Assembly: GCA_949316495.1 (NCBI GenBank)
Contig: OX439004.1
Location: 16,156,536 to 16,220,535, forward strand
From: Amphiduros pacificus
Lineage: Eukaryota; Annelida; Polychaeta; Phyllodocida; Hesionidae
Reading direction: 5' to 3'
DNA: 64,000 bases
The translations under genes were made by a program, and so were the position numbers. Below, in pieces: positions 23,601-35,439 of this stretch; the first letter of the stretch is position 1; every line of letters begins with the position of its first letter. The notes beneath the pieces were generated by a model. The model ran no database searches and was not told the origin of the DNA. It saw only the letters and a list, made by a program, of their open reading frames with translations.

Positions 23601-26600
23601 GGTGCGGAGTCTGTCCCAGAGCCTCTCTCTGGGTTACAAATTATCTGTAATCGTGAATTGGTGATTTGTTATAACGCGATAAATCAATTTTATAAACATC
23701 TGAAATAGAAATTCAGATAAGAACAATTCTACGTTAACCATCTCGAATCTAAGCTTTTGTTGAGAGTTTGAATACAATATGAATAAGATTATCCTTTGGA
23801 TTATTCAAGTTTGTGAACATGTATATCCAAAGAAAAGTTAACCCAGAGCATATGCAGGTCGCAGTGGGATTCTATTGGGAACTAATGGGTTACAAATTAG
23901 ATGACAAATGCAACTGACAGATGTCTTTATGTCCAATCAACGTGAATGTTACTCACGTCTCTTGATGATAAAACATTCCTTGTGTTGAGTAATAATAGGG
24001 TTAAGCAAGTTACGAGGGTCACATGTCTAAATCCATCTTAATAAATGACCAACGAGAAGTGTAAATCACCGATGTTATAAGTATCCAGAGAGAGATAATT
24101 AGCGAAATAAATATAGGATTTTGTGCCATATTAAATACATATTCACATTAGAAGCTTAATTTTTCAATTGGTTACCATGTTTCGCGGAAATGGTATTAAT
24201 TAGTAATTGGACACAATGTAAGTGAGTTCTGTTCAGTAAAATATTTTCTGATTTGAGTTGATAAATTAGGTGTCAATGACATCCAAGGTGCCATATCCTT
24301 TTCTGAGAAATCTTAGATTTATTCTGATGATACCCAACTCTCATTGCAGACGAGACGAGTGAGACTTTGAAAACAAACATTTCAAATTGTGCATGCATCA
24401 TATCGCATTAGTTGATGCCTATAAATATAAAAATCAATAAACGGAGAGCTGGTGTTAAATGTGAATAATACATGATAAACATGTATTGAAATTATATACC
24501 TAATTAAAGGTTGAACGACAATTGCACAGCATTAACAAGTTATTAAATGAACCCATTACCGTCAAAATATATCATGCGCAATGTATATAACAATATTAAT
24601 TGATTTATATAAAATAAGTGCCTGTTTTTCAAAAGGAGATTGATATTATAGTTTAAACATTCATGAGAAGATTAGGTGAAGGTGTCATATACGATATCAA
24701 ATATAGAAAATACACTCTTTTGAGTATGTCACAACAATCAGAGCCTTATGATGATTAAAGGGTAATGTCTGGTGAATTATATCCTGTATTTATTGTTACT
24801 ATCATTCTCAAGAATAATTGATATCGACTTGTGTTATGGGCTAATTTATATGTATGATGAATGTGTAGCGAGGATGGTACTGTATTGGAATATCAGTAAT
24901 CTGACTACTTCCAGAATGTCTAAATCTGAATAATCTTTTAACCTACACTTCCGGTATGCAGGTTTCTTTTCCTAATGGCGGAGAAATGTGTTGCAAGTGT
25001 GGATGAATGGTATATAGAGACTTGATGGTAATGGCAGCGATGTGTGTGAAGGCAGGCGATCCCATTCATCACTTCTCAGTACTCAATAGGGGGCAAGTGG
25101 TCACACCCTGCATGACGGATGGCGGCATCCAGGTCCTATCTAAATCTTCTCAGGCCAGATTACTGCTCAGAGAATCATCACATGTCTTTTTCACCCTTTC
25201 TTGACCTATCCAGAAATTTGAATACCACATCACGTGAATACTAAAACCATATGTTTGTTTTATAACATTGAAAAAGTCTTTGTTTTGTTTGAAATCAAAA
25301 TTGACATTCCCGTTAAAATTGAAGGAAAGTGTGTTATCCCCAATACCGAACCCAGACCGGACATTAAGGGTAGGAGGGGGAGGAGTGAGGAGACGTGTAA
25401 CGTACTGTGGGTGGAAAGGGACTAAATGGTGATACAGCTCAGGATATAGTCAATATTCTCATGACATGTGAACCGGGCATATTCAGGATACGCAGAGAAA
25501 GGGCTTCAGCCTATGCCATTTGATTAGTGGTGCTAAATGCGACAATAATCCGGGCTTTGTCGGCATCCACCCACTCTATATGGTCCCTCTGTCCTCGGTC
25601 TTGTGTAGGTGGTGGCGTTATGAGATCTTAAGAAACATATATGCGAAGAAGCACTGAAAAATTATATCACATACGGGAAAACTATACATATCCTTGTGTC
25701 AATAGACGTTTTTAAGAGCATGTATACAATGACAATTTGCCAGACGTTTAATTGTAAATATATATACGAAAAGAAGCCTTTATATTATGCCTGTAACACT
25801 TCTCCCAGCAGAAACGTCACATGAAAACCACGTGGTTATCTGGTTAGACTCTGAGAAACTACTGGGCTACCAGATAACCACGCCTTAATTACGTGTTTTC
25901 AAGAAGTGAATTTCTGCTCCAGTTAATGGCGTAGTTAAGGCGTGAATTTCCGAGAGAGCATTTATTTCCAGATATGTGAAATATATATTATGTTATATTT
26001 CATTATTGATATGAATGAAATGTGTTACAAGTGAATAATTTGGAAATGTTTAAATAACTTCATTGAAATCGTAAAACGTGGCAATTTTTTTCCTGTTTGT
26101 CTAAAAGTTAAAGAATTGCATTGTTGGTGTACTATATATTGAGTGAGGTATTTTTCATTAATTCCCACTGATCTGACTTTGCCAAGTGACATTCGCTTCG
26201 TGACAGGGATCTAAGAGAGCATATGAGAGGTTGACTTGGTACTGACCAGAAAACTAGTTGGGATAATCATGTTAATAAAAAAATCAAATTAATTCTCACA
26301 TAACTGATTTCCGTCTTCTTCGTGTGAATGATTCACGTCCTTTTCACATGGAAATGACAACGTCATTTCGCTCATACCACCAGTTTACTACCAATCTGAA
26401 CTTCACGTCAAAACCTCATTATGACGACCAGTTTTGCCTGCTGGGCGGCCAAAACATATGACATTCTCTTAATTGTTATTCCAGAAAACAGGACAATGAT
26501 CTATTGTTTTGACCAATTGATACTCAGACATAACTACTCAGAAATCTTTTAAATGTCAGACAACATTATGAGGGGCAGATTGTGCGTTCCCATCACAAGC

Positions 26601-27185
26601 AGTGTGGGCAGCTTGTGAGTTCTTCTGTTAGCTTCCGCAGGGGATCTATACAGGCATTCTGTGTAGTCTGTCATACTTATATCATTCCTGCTCATATAGG
26701 ACACACTAAAACAGCACGGCATCCCCAACTGAACCCTAGGATCTCTTGTTATGCACTGCATAACATAATTAGTAGCTTGATTTCATAAGTATACATAGAA
26801 TAAATCTGTTTTTAAGAAACATTTTATTCGATTTTTATGAAGGAGGCACGTTGATTTTCTCTATAAAGTTTGCGGAATGCTTCAAATATATATACTTTAC
26901 CTTCTGCGCCGCACGGAAGAAATAACAATAATGTAACAGGTTTGGGCAAACAGCATGGTGCTAAATATGTTTGAAATATTCAAATGTCAACCGGAACCGG
27001 AACAAGGAGTCTAACCCATCATACTTACATTGTCCAGTGACACTGTACAGCGCCACTGAGACACAATTGACATTGATTATAGTTTGTCCAGTAACACGTG
27101 AAGTTCCAATATATTGGTCTTGGGATATATATCGCCATAAAATTGTGTTTTGATTCTAAATCCCCGATCTATATCCCTTTACACT
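20650..27185. other. Intergenic, no gene recognised
   Basis: Some 6.5 kb of AT-rich DNA with only short open frames (for example 22343-22564, 25007-25204, 26582-26788), none with a known domain. One hairpin is listed separately at 25831. A GC-richer stretch at 21150-21360 gives no convincing exon. Confidence 0.5.
25831..25882. other. Inverted repeat, hairpin
   Basis: CGTGGTTATCTGGTTAG (25831-25847) pairs with CTACCAGATAACCACG (25867-25882) over a 19-base loop, with one unpaired base. The surrounding 25806-25920 also shows weaker symmetry (AGCAGAAACGTCAC against GTGAATTTCTGCT), so this may be the core of a decayed palindromic element. Confidence 0.6.
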
Positions 27186-27189
27186 TTAC

Positions 27190-30100
27190 CCAGTGTTTAT
27201 TATGTTTCACACTCAGTGTTTGCTATATTTCACACTCAGTGTTTATTATATTTCACACTCAGTGTTTGCTATATTTCACACTCAGTGTTTCTTATATTTC
27301 ACACTCAATGTTTATTATATATCAGTGTTTATTATATATCAACCTCAGTGTTTAATATATTTCACACTCAGTGTTTATTATATTTCACACTCAGTGTTTG
27401 CTATATTTCACACTCAATGTTTATTATATTTCACACTCAGTGTTTATTGCATTTCACACTCAGTGTTTATTATGTTTCACACTCAGTGTTTGCTATATTT
27501 CACACTCAGTGTTTATTATATTTCACACTCAGTGTTTGCTTTATTTCACACTCAGTGTTTATTATATTTCACACTCAGTGTTTGCTATATTTCACACTCA
27601 GTGTTTATTATATTTCACACTCAGTGTTTGCTATATTTCATACTCAGTGTTTATTATATTTCACACTCAGTGTTTATTATATTTCACACTCAGTTTTTGC
27701 TATATTTCACACTCAATGTTGATTATATTTCACACTCAGTGTTTATTATATTTCACACTCAGTGTTTATTATATTTCACACTCAGTGTTTGCTATATTTC
27801 ACACTCAGTGTTTGCTATATTTCACACTCAGTGTTTGCTATATTTCACACTCAGTGTTTATTATATTTCACACTCAGTGTTTGCTATATTTAGCACTCAG
27901 TGTTTATTATATTTCACACTCAGTGTTATTATATTTCACACTCAGTGTTCATTATATTTCACACTCAGTGTTTGCTATATTTCACACTCAGTGTTTGCTA
28001 TATTTAGCACTCAGTGTTATTATATTTAACACTCAGTGTTTGCTATATTTAACACTCAGTGTTATTATATTTCATACTCAGTGTTATTATATTTCACACT
28101 CAGTGTTTGCTATATTTCACACTCAGTGTTATTATATTTCACACTCAGTGTTTGCTATATTTCACACTCAGTGTTTATTATATTTCACACTCAGTATTTG
28201 CTATATTTCACACTCAGTGTTATTATATTTCACACTCAGTGTTTGCTATATTTAACACTAAGTGTTATTATATTTCACACTCAGTGTTTATTATATTTCA
28301 CACTCAGTGTTTGCTATATTTCACACTCAGTGTTTATTATATTTCACACTCAGTGTTTGCTATATTTCACACTCAGTGTTTATTATGTTTCACACTCAGT
28401 GTTTGCTATATTTCACACTCAATGTTTATTATATTTCACACTCAGTGTTTGCTATATTTCACACTCAGTGTTATTATATTTCACACTCAGTGTTTGCTAT
28501 ATTTCACACTCAGTGTTTATTATATTTCACACTCAGTGTTTGCTATATTTCACACTCAGTGTTTATTATATTTCACACTCAGTGTTTGCTATATTTCACA
28601 CTCAGTGTTTATTATATTTCACACTCAGTGTTTATTATATTTCACACTCAGTATTTGCTATATTTCACACTCAGTGTTTATTATATTTCACACTCAGTGT
28701 TTGTTATATTTCACACTCAGTGTTTATTATATTTCACACTCAGTGTTTGCTATATTTCACACTCAGTGTTTATTATATTTCACACTCAGTGTTTATTATA
28801 TTTCACACTCAGTGTTTGCTATATTTCACACTCAGTGTTTATTATATTTCACACTCAGTGTTTATAATATTTCACACTCAGTGTTATTATATTTCACACT
28901 CAGTGTTATTATATTTCACACTCAGTGTTTGCTATATTTTACACTGAGTGTTTGCTATATTTTACACTCAGTGTTTATTATATTTCACACTCAGTGTTTG
29001 CTATATTTCACACTCAGTGTTATTATATTTCACACTCAGTGTTTGCTATATTTCACACTCAGTGTTATTATATTTCACACTCAGTGTTTGCTATATTTCA
29101 CACTCAGTGTTTATTATATTTCACACTCAGTGTTTATTATATTTCACACTCAGTGTTATTATATTTCACACTCCGTGTTTGCTATATTTCACACTCAGTG
29201 TTTGCTATATTTCACACTCAGTATTTGCTATATTTCACACTCAGTGTTTGCTATATTTCACACTCAGTGTTTATTATATTTTACACTCAGTGTTTGCTAT
29301 ATTTCACACTCAGTGTTATTATATTTCACACTCAGTGTTTGCTATATTTTACACTCAGTGTTTGCTATATTTCACACTCAGTGTTATTATATTTCACACT
29401 CAGTGTTTATTATATTTCACACTCAGTGTTTGCTATATTTCACACTCAGTGTTCATTATATTTCACACTCAGTGTTTATAATATTTCACACTCAGTATTT
29501 GCTATATTTCACACTCAGTGTTTATTATATTTCACACTCAGTGTTTGTTATATTTCACACTCAGTGTTTATTATATTTCACACTCAGTGTTTGCTATATT
29601 TCACACTCAGTGTTTATTATATTTCACACTCAGTGTTTATTATATTTCACACTCAGTGTTTGCTATATTTCACACTCAGTGTTTATTATATTTCACACTC
29701 AGTGTTTATTATATTTCACACTCAGTGTTATTATATTTCACACTCAGTGTTATTATATTTCACACTCAGTGTTTGCTATATTTTACACTCAGTGTTTGCT
29801 ATATTTTACACTCAGTGTTTATTATATTTCACACTCAGTGTTTGCTATATTTCACACTCAGTGTTATTATATTTCACACTCAGTGTTTGCTATATTTCAC
29901 ACTCAGTGTTATTATATTTCACACTCAGTGTTTGCTATATTTCACACTCAGTGTTTATTATATTTCACACTCAGTGTTTATTATATTTCACACTCAGTGT
30001 TATTATATTTCACACTCAGTGTTTATTATATTTCACACTCAGTGTTTGCTATATTTCACACTCAGTGTTATTATATTTCACACTCAGTGTTTGCTATATT

Positions 30101-31143
30101 TCACACTCAGTGTTTGCTATATTTTACACTCAGTGTTTGCTATATTTCACACTCAATGTTTGCTATATTTCACACTCAGTGTTTGCTATATTTCACACTC
30201 AGTGTTTGCTATATTTCACACTCAGTGTTTGCTATATTTCACACTCAGTGTTTGCTATATTTCACACTCAGTGTTATTATATTTCACACTCAGTGTTTGC
30301 TATATTTCACACTCAGTGTTTGCTATATTTTACACTCAGTGTTTGCTATATTTCACACTCAGTGTTATTATATTTCACACTCAGTGTTTGCTATATTTCA
30401 CACTCAATGTTTGCTATATTTCACACTCAGTGTTTGCTATATTTCACACTCAGTGTTTGCTATATTTCACACTCAGTGTTTGCTATATTTCACACTCAGT
30501 GTTTGCTATATTTCACACTCAGTGTTTGCTATATTTTACACTCAGTGTTTGCTATATTTCACACTCAATGTTTGCTATATTTCACACTCAGTGTTTGTTA
30601 TATTTCACACTCAGTGTTTATTATATTTCACACTCAGTGTTATTATATTTCACACTCAGTGTTTGCTATATTTCACACTCAGTGTTTGCTATATTTCACA
30701 CTCAGTGTTATTATATTTCACACTCAGTGTTTGCTATATTTCACACTCAGTGTTTGCTATATTTTACACTCAGTGTTTGCTATATTTCACACTCAGTGTA
30801 ATTATATTTCACACTCAGTGTTTGCTATATTTCACACTCAGTGTTTGCTATATTTTACACTCAGTGTTATTATATTTCACACTCAGTGTTTGCTATATTT
30901 CACACTCAGTGTTTGCTATATTTCACACTCAGTGTTTGCTATATTTCACACTCAATGTTTGCTATATTTCACACTCAGTGTTTGCTATATTTCACACTCA
31001 GTGTTTGCTATATTTCACACTCAGTGTTTGCTATATTTCACACTCAGTGTTTGCTATATTTCACACTCAGTGTTTGCTATATTTCACACTCAGTGTTTGC
31101 TATATTTCACACTCAGTGTTTGCTATATTTCACACTCAGTGTT
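27190..31143. repeat. 23-bp satellite-like array, about 170 copies, 4 kb
   Basis: Units contain ATATTTCACACTCAGTGTTT preceded by GCT (type A) or ATT (type B). A third type loses one T to make 22 bp. Private variants cluster: TTTAGCACTC at 27888-28015, TTTTACACTC at 28930-30860, ACTCAATG in several patches. The last 250 bases are almost pure type A. The unit lacks TAA, TAG and TGA on the plus strand, so all three plus frames are open over long spans (one of 1033 codons). I see no coding evidence beyond this. Confidence 0.97.
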
Positions 31144-31149
31144 CACCAT

Positions 31150-33575
31150 GCTCTGTTTGATACTGTAAGACTCTTGACCACGTCGACCTTGGTTACCTGT
31201 ATATTCGGTCAGTTTGACACTCCTTACATCATTACGTTTCTGTTGGCATAAGAAGACCATTCTATTAAATATTCTCACAAGTTACTCAGTGCTTTCATCC
31301 TTTCATCTTTTCCGACATGATACTTCAAAGGCCGTGCCGACTTGTGTCTTGTGCTTTGACATAACTAGAATAAACCAAGTTCTGTGTCCTGTGGGTACCA
31401 TATGTGCTAAGCTTAGAAAACATCTTTGATTTAGTATAAAAAGAAGAATAAAACTCGAATTACAATTGCAACGCGTTATTTATAGCGTATATACCTATTC
31501 CAATGATAGATCTGCCATTTCTTTAAAGCATAAAATTAACATGTCCATTAATATTTCCAGGAAGAGATCATGGTAAGGCAATGCCCACAAACATATTGAG
31601 GAACCAAATAACAGATTCCACTTGTCAGAACTTCTATACGTTCACTGTTAATGCTATTCCTCCCAACATATTTTCTATTGCACAGAAGGGCTTGAATATA
31701 TGCACAAATTTTCTAATTGACATGTTCATTATGTATATTTTCTTTCTATATCAAATGTTTTATTTCTATATCAAATGTTTACATAACAAATCTTTTGAAC
31801 AAATCTCTGGATGTGGGAGAGTTTATACTATCCAGTGTAACGAGGTTGTGGTCTCGTAAACCTCGTGTGGCATTCCGAGATTGCCGTGATGGCTGGCGGA
31901 ACAGGTGCAATGCCCGGCCAATCGGTTGCCTCTTGTATTATCCATTCTAACGTGTCTTCAATTTGGTATAAATTAAGTGGCACCAAAAGAAAGCGAATGG
32001 AGATCATTTGAGGGTATTAAGCTGTCAGGCCTAACACCTATGTAATGCAATACGGGGCAGTAAGATAAACCCTTTTAGCATGCCAAGGTCACATTATCTA
32101 GGTCCTATCAGATGTAGAAGAAACAAGGTTAAGGCTATATGTCTTCCAGATAAAAGCCCTGTCGCTTGTCATCAGGTGATATATAACATCGACCACAAGG
32201 TATTCACAAAATATTCAAATCTTCATGCTTCAATGTCAGAACATACACTATTGTATTCTCGGCCCAAAGAAATAGAGAGCTAACTAGGGTCAAGGAACTA
32301 AATGTCAAAGATGCATTACAAATAATCGGATAAGACCAAACATAGTTGAAAAGGCTTCCTATTTACTTCCAAAAATATGTATGTAAAAACAGAAAATGGG
32401 TTTCAGGCTCAGCTCTGTCATGTTTTAAGATAAGTGAACTATATTGAAAAATATCAATTTGATGAGAGGAGGTAAACAAATATCACAACTATAGGAGGAC
32501 AGATTTGAAAGGTATGTTTAACTCGGAAGCAATTAGAGTATATCAATTGATCATGACCCAGCATGGTTGTGATCAAGACTATCTCTATAGATCAGACACG
32601 AATCGTACTGCCATGACATGGAGGAGTTCTATGGTGTCACTATACATGTACCTCGCCTTGATTCTGGCCTCTGGAATTGAGCATCAACAGTCATGAGATG
32701 GACAGGCTACACACTATTCTGATTAGGTGTACACATGCCAGAATTCTAAATATTTGTAATTAATGTTCATTGGAAAGGCCAACATTCTTCTAAATATTCA
32801 TAGTAACTAGGCCACTCTGTAGGAGATTGAACCTATGACCCCTGATTTTCGAGTCCAATGCCCCAAGCACTTGGGCTGGATCCTATCAGTATACCCCTGT
32901 TTAGAGCACACAACCTCTTATCCCATCCGGCAGGGTGAGATAACCACTCATTTATGATGTGATGTGGACGATTTCTTCTTAACCTCACTGCCAGAAACAC
33001 GCTGATATGGTAGGGAGTGTGTATGTTGAGGCAGATGATATAACTGCGGCGTCCTTGATATCTAGCACCCATCTGTATGTTATCAAGCGGGCAGTAAAAC
33101 ACAGCATACGCCAAACAACAAAGCGCATGGGCTCCAAATAGAAAGGCGTGCTGATTGGGCAATATTATGGGTCTGTTTCTGTTTAATTATCTCCGCTCTA
33201 CTCGCAGTGCGCGTACCATCATCTGTACATGATTGTGAATGTTTTTCAAGTAGAGGATTTGACTGATTCAAGTGCTGTGTTCTAGCTGAGGAAGATGGTT
33301 GCACATTATTCGCTGTGTAGAAACCGCACTAAGGACACTTTGAGCAGCTTGGTGGTGCTTCTAAAGTCACATGCTAACAACAGGTGAAGGGCCTGCCTGG
33401 TATGCGGCCAGTGCTTCTTGTGCAGGCTTGAATGTTTGCAAACAAACACCTGAGGATCACAAGCCCCCCAAACCGTGTCAGCAACCAAACACCTGGCCTT
33501 CTCAAAGCCAACAACCAAAACATTCCTTATCATGTCTGAAACATAACTTGACCATGACAACAGCCGAACATACAC
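31150..33575. other. Intergenic, no gene recognised
   Basis: Short open frames only. A 20-base duplication, TTCTATATCAAATGTTT, lies at 31743-31780. A SINE-like relic at 32815-32882 is listed separately. Overlapping frames on both strands at 33083-33619 have no known domain. Confidence 0.5.
32815..32882 (-). mobile_element. tRNA-derived SINE head, relic
   Basis: On the minus strand a box A-like AGCCCAAGTGCTTGGGGCA (complement of about 32860-32878) is followed by GGACTCGAAAATC, an anticodon-arm-like segment, and GGTTCAATC (complement of 32825-32833), a good box B. Spacing is close to that of a tRNA-Ser/Leu type head. The acceptor stem does not pair, and the sequence continues as AT-rich DNA that could be the SINE body. 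It is not a functional tRNA. Confidence 0.5.
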
Positions 33576-33581
33576 GATCCA

Positions 33582-34128
33582 TGTCAGCAACGTACCCTTT
33601 TCTACCTGTCAGCGATTAAGCCTCTACTACCCGTGTCAGCAACTTTTGATCTCCTACCCGTGTCAGCAACGTACCCTCTACTAACCTTGTCAGAAACCTA
33701 TCCACTCATATCCAAGTCAGCAATTTACCCTCTTCTCCCCAAGTCAGCAACTTACCCTCTATTAACCATGTCAAAAACCTATCCTCTCATACCCAAGTCA
33801 GCAATTTACCCTCTCATATCCAAGTCAGCAATTTACCCTCTTCTACCCAAGTCAGCAATTTACCCTCTCATACCCAAGTCAGCAATTTACCCTCTCATAC
33901 CCAAGTCAGCAATTTACCCTCTTCTACCCAAGTCAGCAATTTACCCTCTCATACCCAAGTCAGCAATTTACCCTCTCATACCCAAGTCAGCAATTTACCC
34001 TCTTCTACCCAAGTCAGCAACTTACCCTCTCCTACCCATGTCAGCAACTTACCCTCTCCTACCCATGTCAGAAACCTATCCTCTCTAACCCAAATCAGCA
34101 ATTTACCCTCTCATACCTATGCCACAAC
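33582..34128. repeat. 27-bp minisatellite, about 20 copies
   Basis: Units are CAAGTCAGCAATTTACCCTC then TCATACC or TTCTACC, with more diverged copies at both ends. Twenty-seven is a multiple of three, so one plus frame is open from 33633 to 34088 (151 codons) as a nine-residue KSAIYPLIP repeat. Units with TCATACC and TTCTACC alternate in a regular order near 33790-34010. No flanking coding sequence or splice signal supports a gene. Confidence 0.93.
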
Positions 34129-34266
34129 TTAAATTTGTAAATAAAAAAGAATCTGCATATGAAAAATAGATTTTAATCTATTATCAAATAGAATCTTGTA
34201 ACTATGAAAGGTTTATCTACATTGTCTGCACCTAGACCTATGTAACCTATGTTGTTGGTATATTAT

Positions 34267-34409
34267 ACAAATATGGACCTGGGTGGAGTGCAATATGACT
34301 TTTTATGGACCTTCGGAAAGTTATATTGCACGAGGCGCAGCCGAGTGCAATATAACTTTCCGAAGGTCCATAAAAAGTCATATTGCACGACACCCAGGTC
34401 CATATTTGT
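34267..34409. mobile_element. Near-perfect 143-bp palindrome (foldback element)
   Basis: The arm 34267-34331 is the reverse complement of 34345-34409 over 65 bases with two adjacent mismatches, separated by the 13-base loop GAGGCGCAGCCGA. Arms include GTGCAATATGACTTTTTATG and GGACCTTCGGAAAGTTATAT. There is no coding potential. It directly abuts the inverted-repeat element at 34411. Such foldbacks are usually palindromic MITEs; the near-identity of the arms implies youth or gene conversion. Confidence 0.9.
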
Positions 34410-34410
34410 T

Positions 34411-34637
34411 TTATTCTATGATCACTGTGTTAATTACTGCCATTGTTGGTTTAATTCTAAAAGTGAGAACTGAAAAGGACGAGTTTGTCTGTATAGTGAC
34501 GTCATGGAATTCCCCATCAGTGCAGTGGAAAGTATATTGACGTGCAATATAATGCATCTGGTCAATACAACAATTTAGAGAAGCTCACGTGACCAGGAAT
34601 TGACCAATCACAGCACAGAATACACAGTGATCATAGA

Positions 34638-34641
<4 letters not shown>
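34411..34641. mobile_element. 231-bp MITE-like element with perfect 20-bp inverted ends
   Basis: TTATTCTATGATCACTGTGT at 34411-34430 recurs as its exact complement at 34622-34641. The interior has no long open frame but contains TGACGTCA at 34497-34504. A (TA)n tract follows at once on the right, and one base separates it from the palindrome on the left. Whether the two form one composite element of about 375 bp or two nested insertions cannot be told from one copy. Confidence 0.75.

Positions 34642-34675
<34 letters not shown>
34641..34675. repeat. (TA)n microsatellite
   Basis: A TA run at the right end of the inverted-repeat element, perhaps grown from its target site. Confidence 0.9.
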
Positions 34676-34677
<2 letters not shown>

Positions 34678-35323
34678 TCATGGTGTAAATTACAATTCTG
34701 GTGATTTATACCTAAATAAATTACAATTCTGGTGGTGATTTATACCTATTTGATAAGAACGAAATGATCAATTCCATATACCCTTATCACATTTGACAGT
34801 ATTATTCATAAATTGAATAATGTAATAAAAGAACGACTACGGTAATAATGATTATATAAACAATATACATAACCAGGATACAGAGCCCTCCAGATGAGAG
34901 TAGATATATTCAGGCTTTCAAGAAAGGCTTATTTGGCTTGGAAGATATTGCATAACATTGAGTCTGTTACATTGCTATGCATTGCTATGCACAAGCATGG
35001 GGAAATTGACACTCAGTGATTGGCAAGAAGCAATAATCTTCATGTTGATTGATACAAGGGTCAATCAGAAGGCAGAAGTAAGATAAGGTTGTTTGGCACC
35101 AGGAAGCGTTATGTAGAAATCTTGCTGTATGAAATGGGAAAGAGGTCAAGACAATTATGGCATGTGGTCGCATTCAATAGCATTTGCATAGTCTGTCATT
35201 GTGATATCCTAATGACAACATTTATCTGGACAAGAAATGCTGAAAGTGATAGCTTGTGGATGTGAACATTGAGAGCGGTATGTTAACAGAGAGCATGTAC
35301 GGTACGATTGTAAGGCAAGACCA

Positions 35324-35437
35324 TGGGTTCATTAGTTCAGGCTGACAAAACTCTCAGGTTGGTTCCAGTGGAAAGACCTCAAGAGTCCACCAGATCCAAC
35401 CTGAAAGAGCTGACGGCCTGAACACTGCAAGAACCCA
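35324..35437 (+). ncRNA. microRNA-precursor-like hairpin (or decayed foldback)
   Basis: The 114 bases fold on themselves. Paired blocks are TGGGTTC/GAACCCA (7 bp), TTCAGGC/GCCTGAA (7 bp), TCAGGTTGG/CCAACCTGA (9 bp) and TGGA/TCCA (4 bp), with near-symmetrical internal loops and a 13-base terminal loop. Length, single-stem shape and loop size suit an animal pre-miRNA. I do not recognise a known microRNA seed, and the complementary strand would fold equally well. A decayed MITE is the main alternative. Confidence 0.25.
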
Positions 35438-35439
35438 TT

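Noticed and set aside
28059-31160. 1033-codon plus-strand open frame
   Set aside because: It is a by-product of a 23-bp repeat unit that contains no stop trinucleotide. All three plus frames are open, and there is no codon structure or flanking exon.
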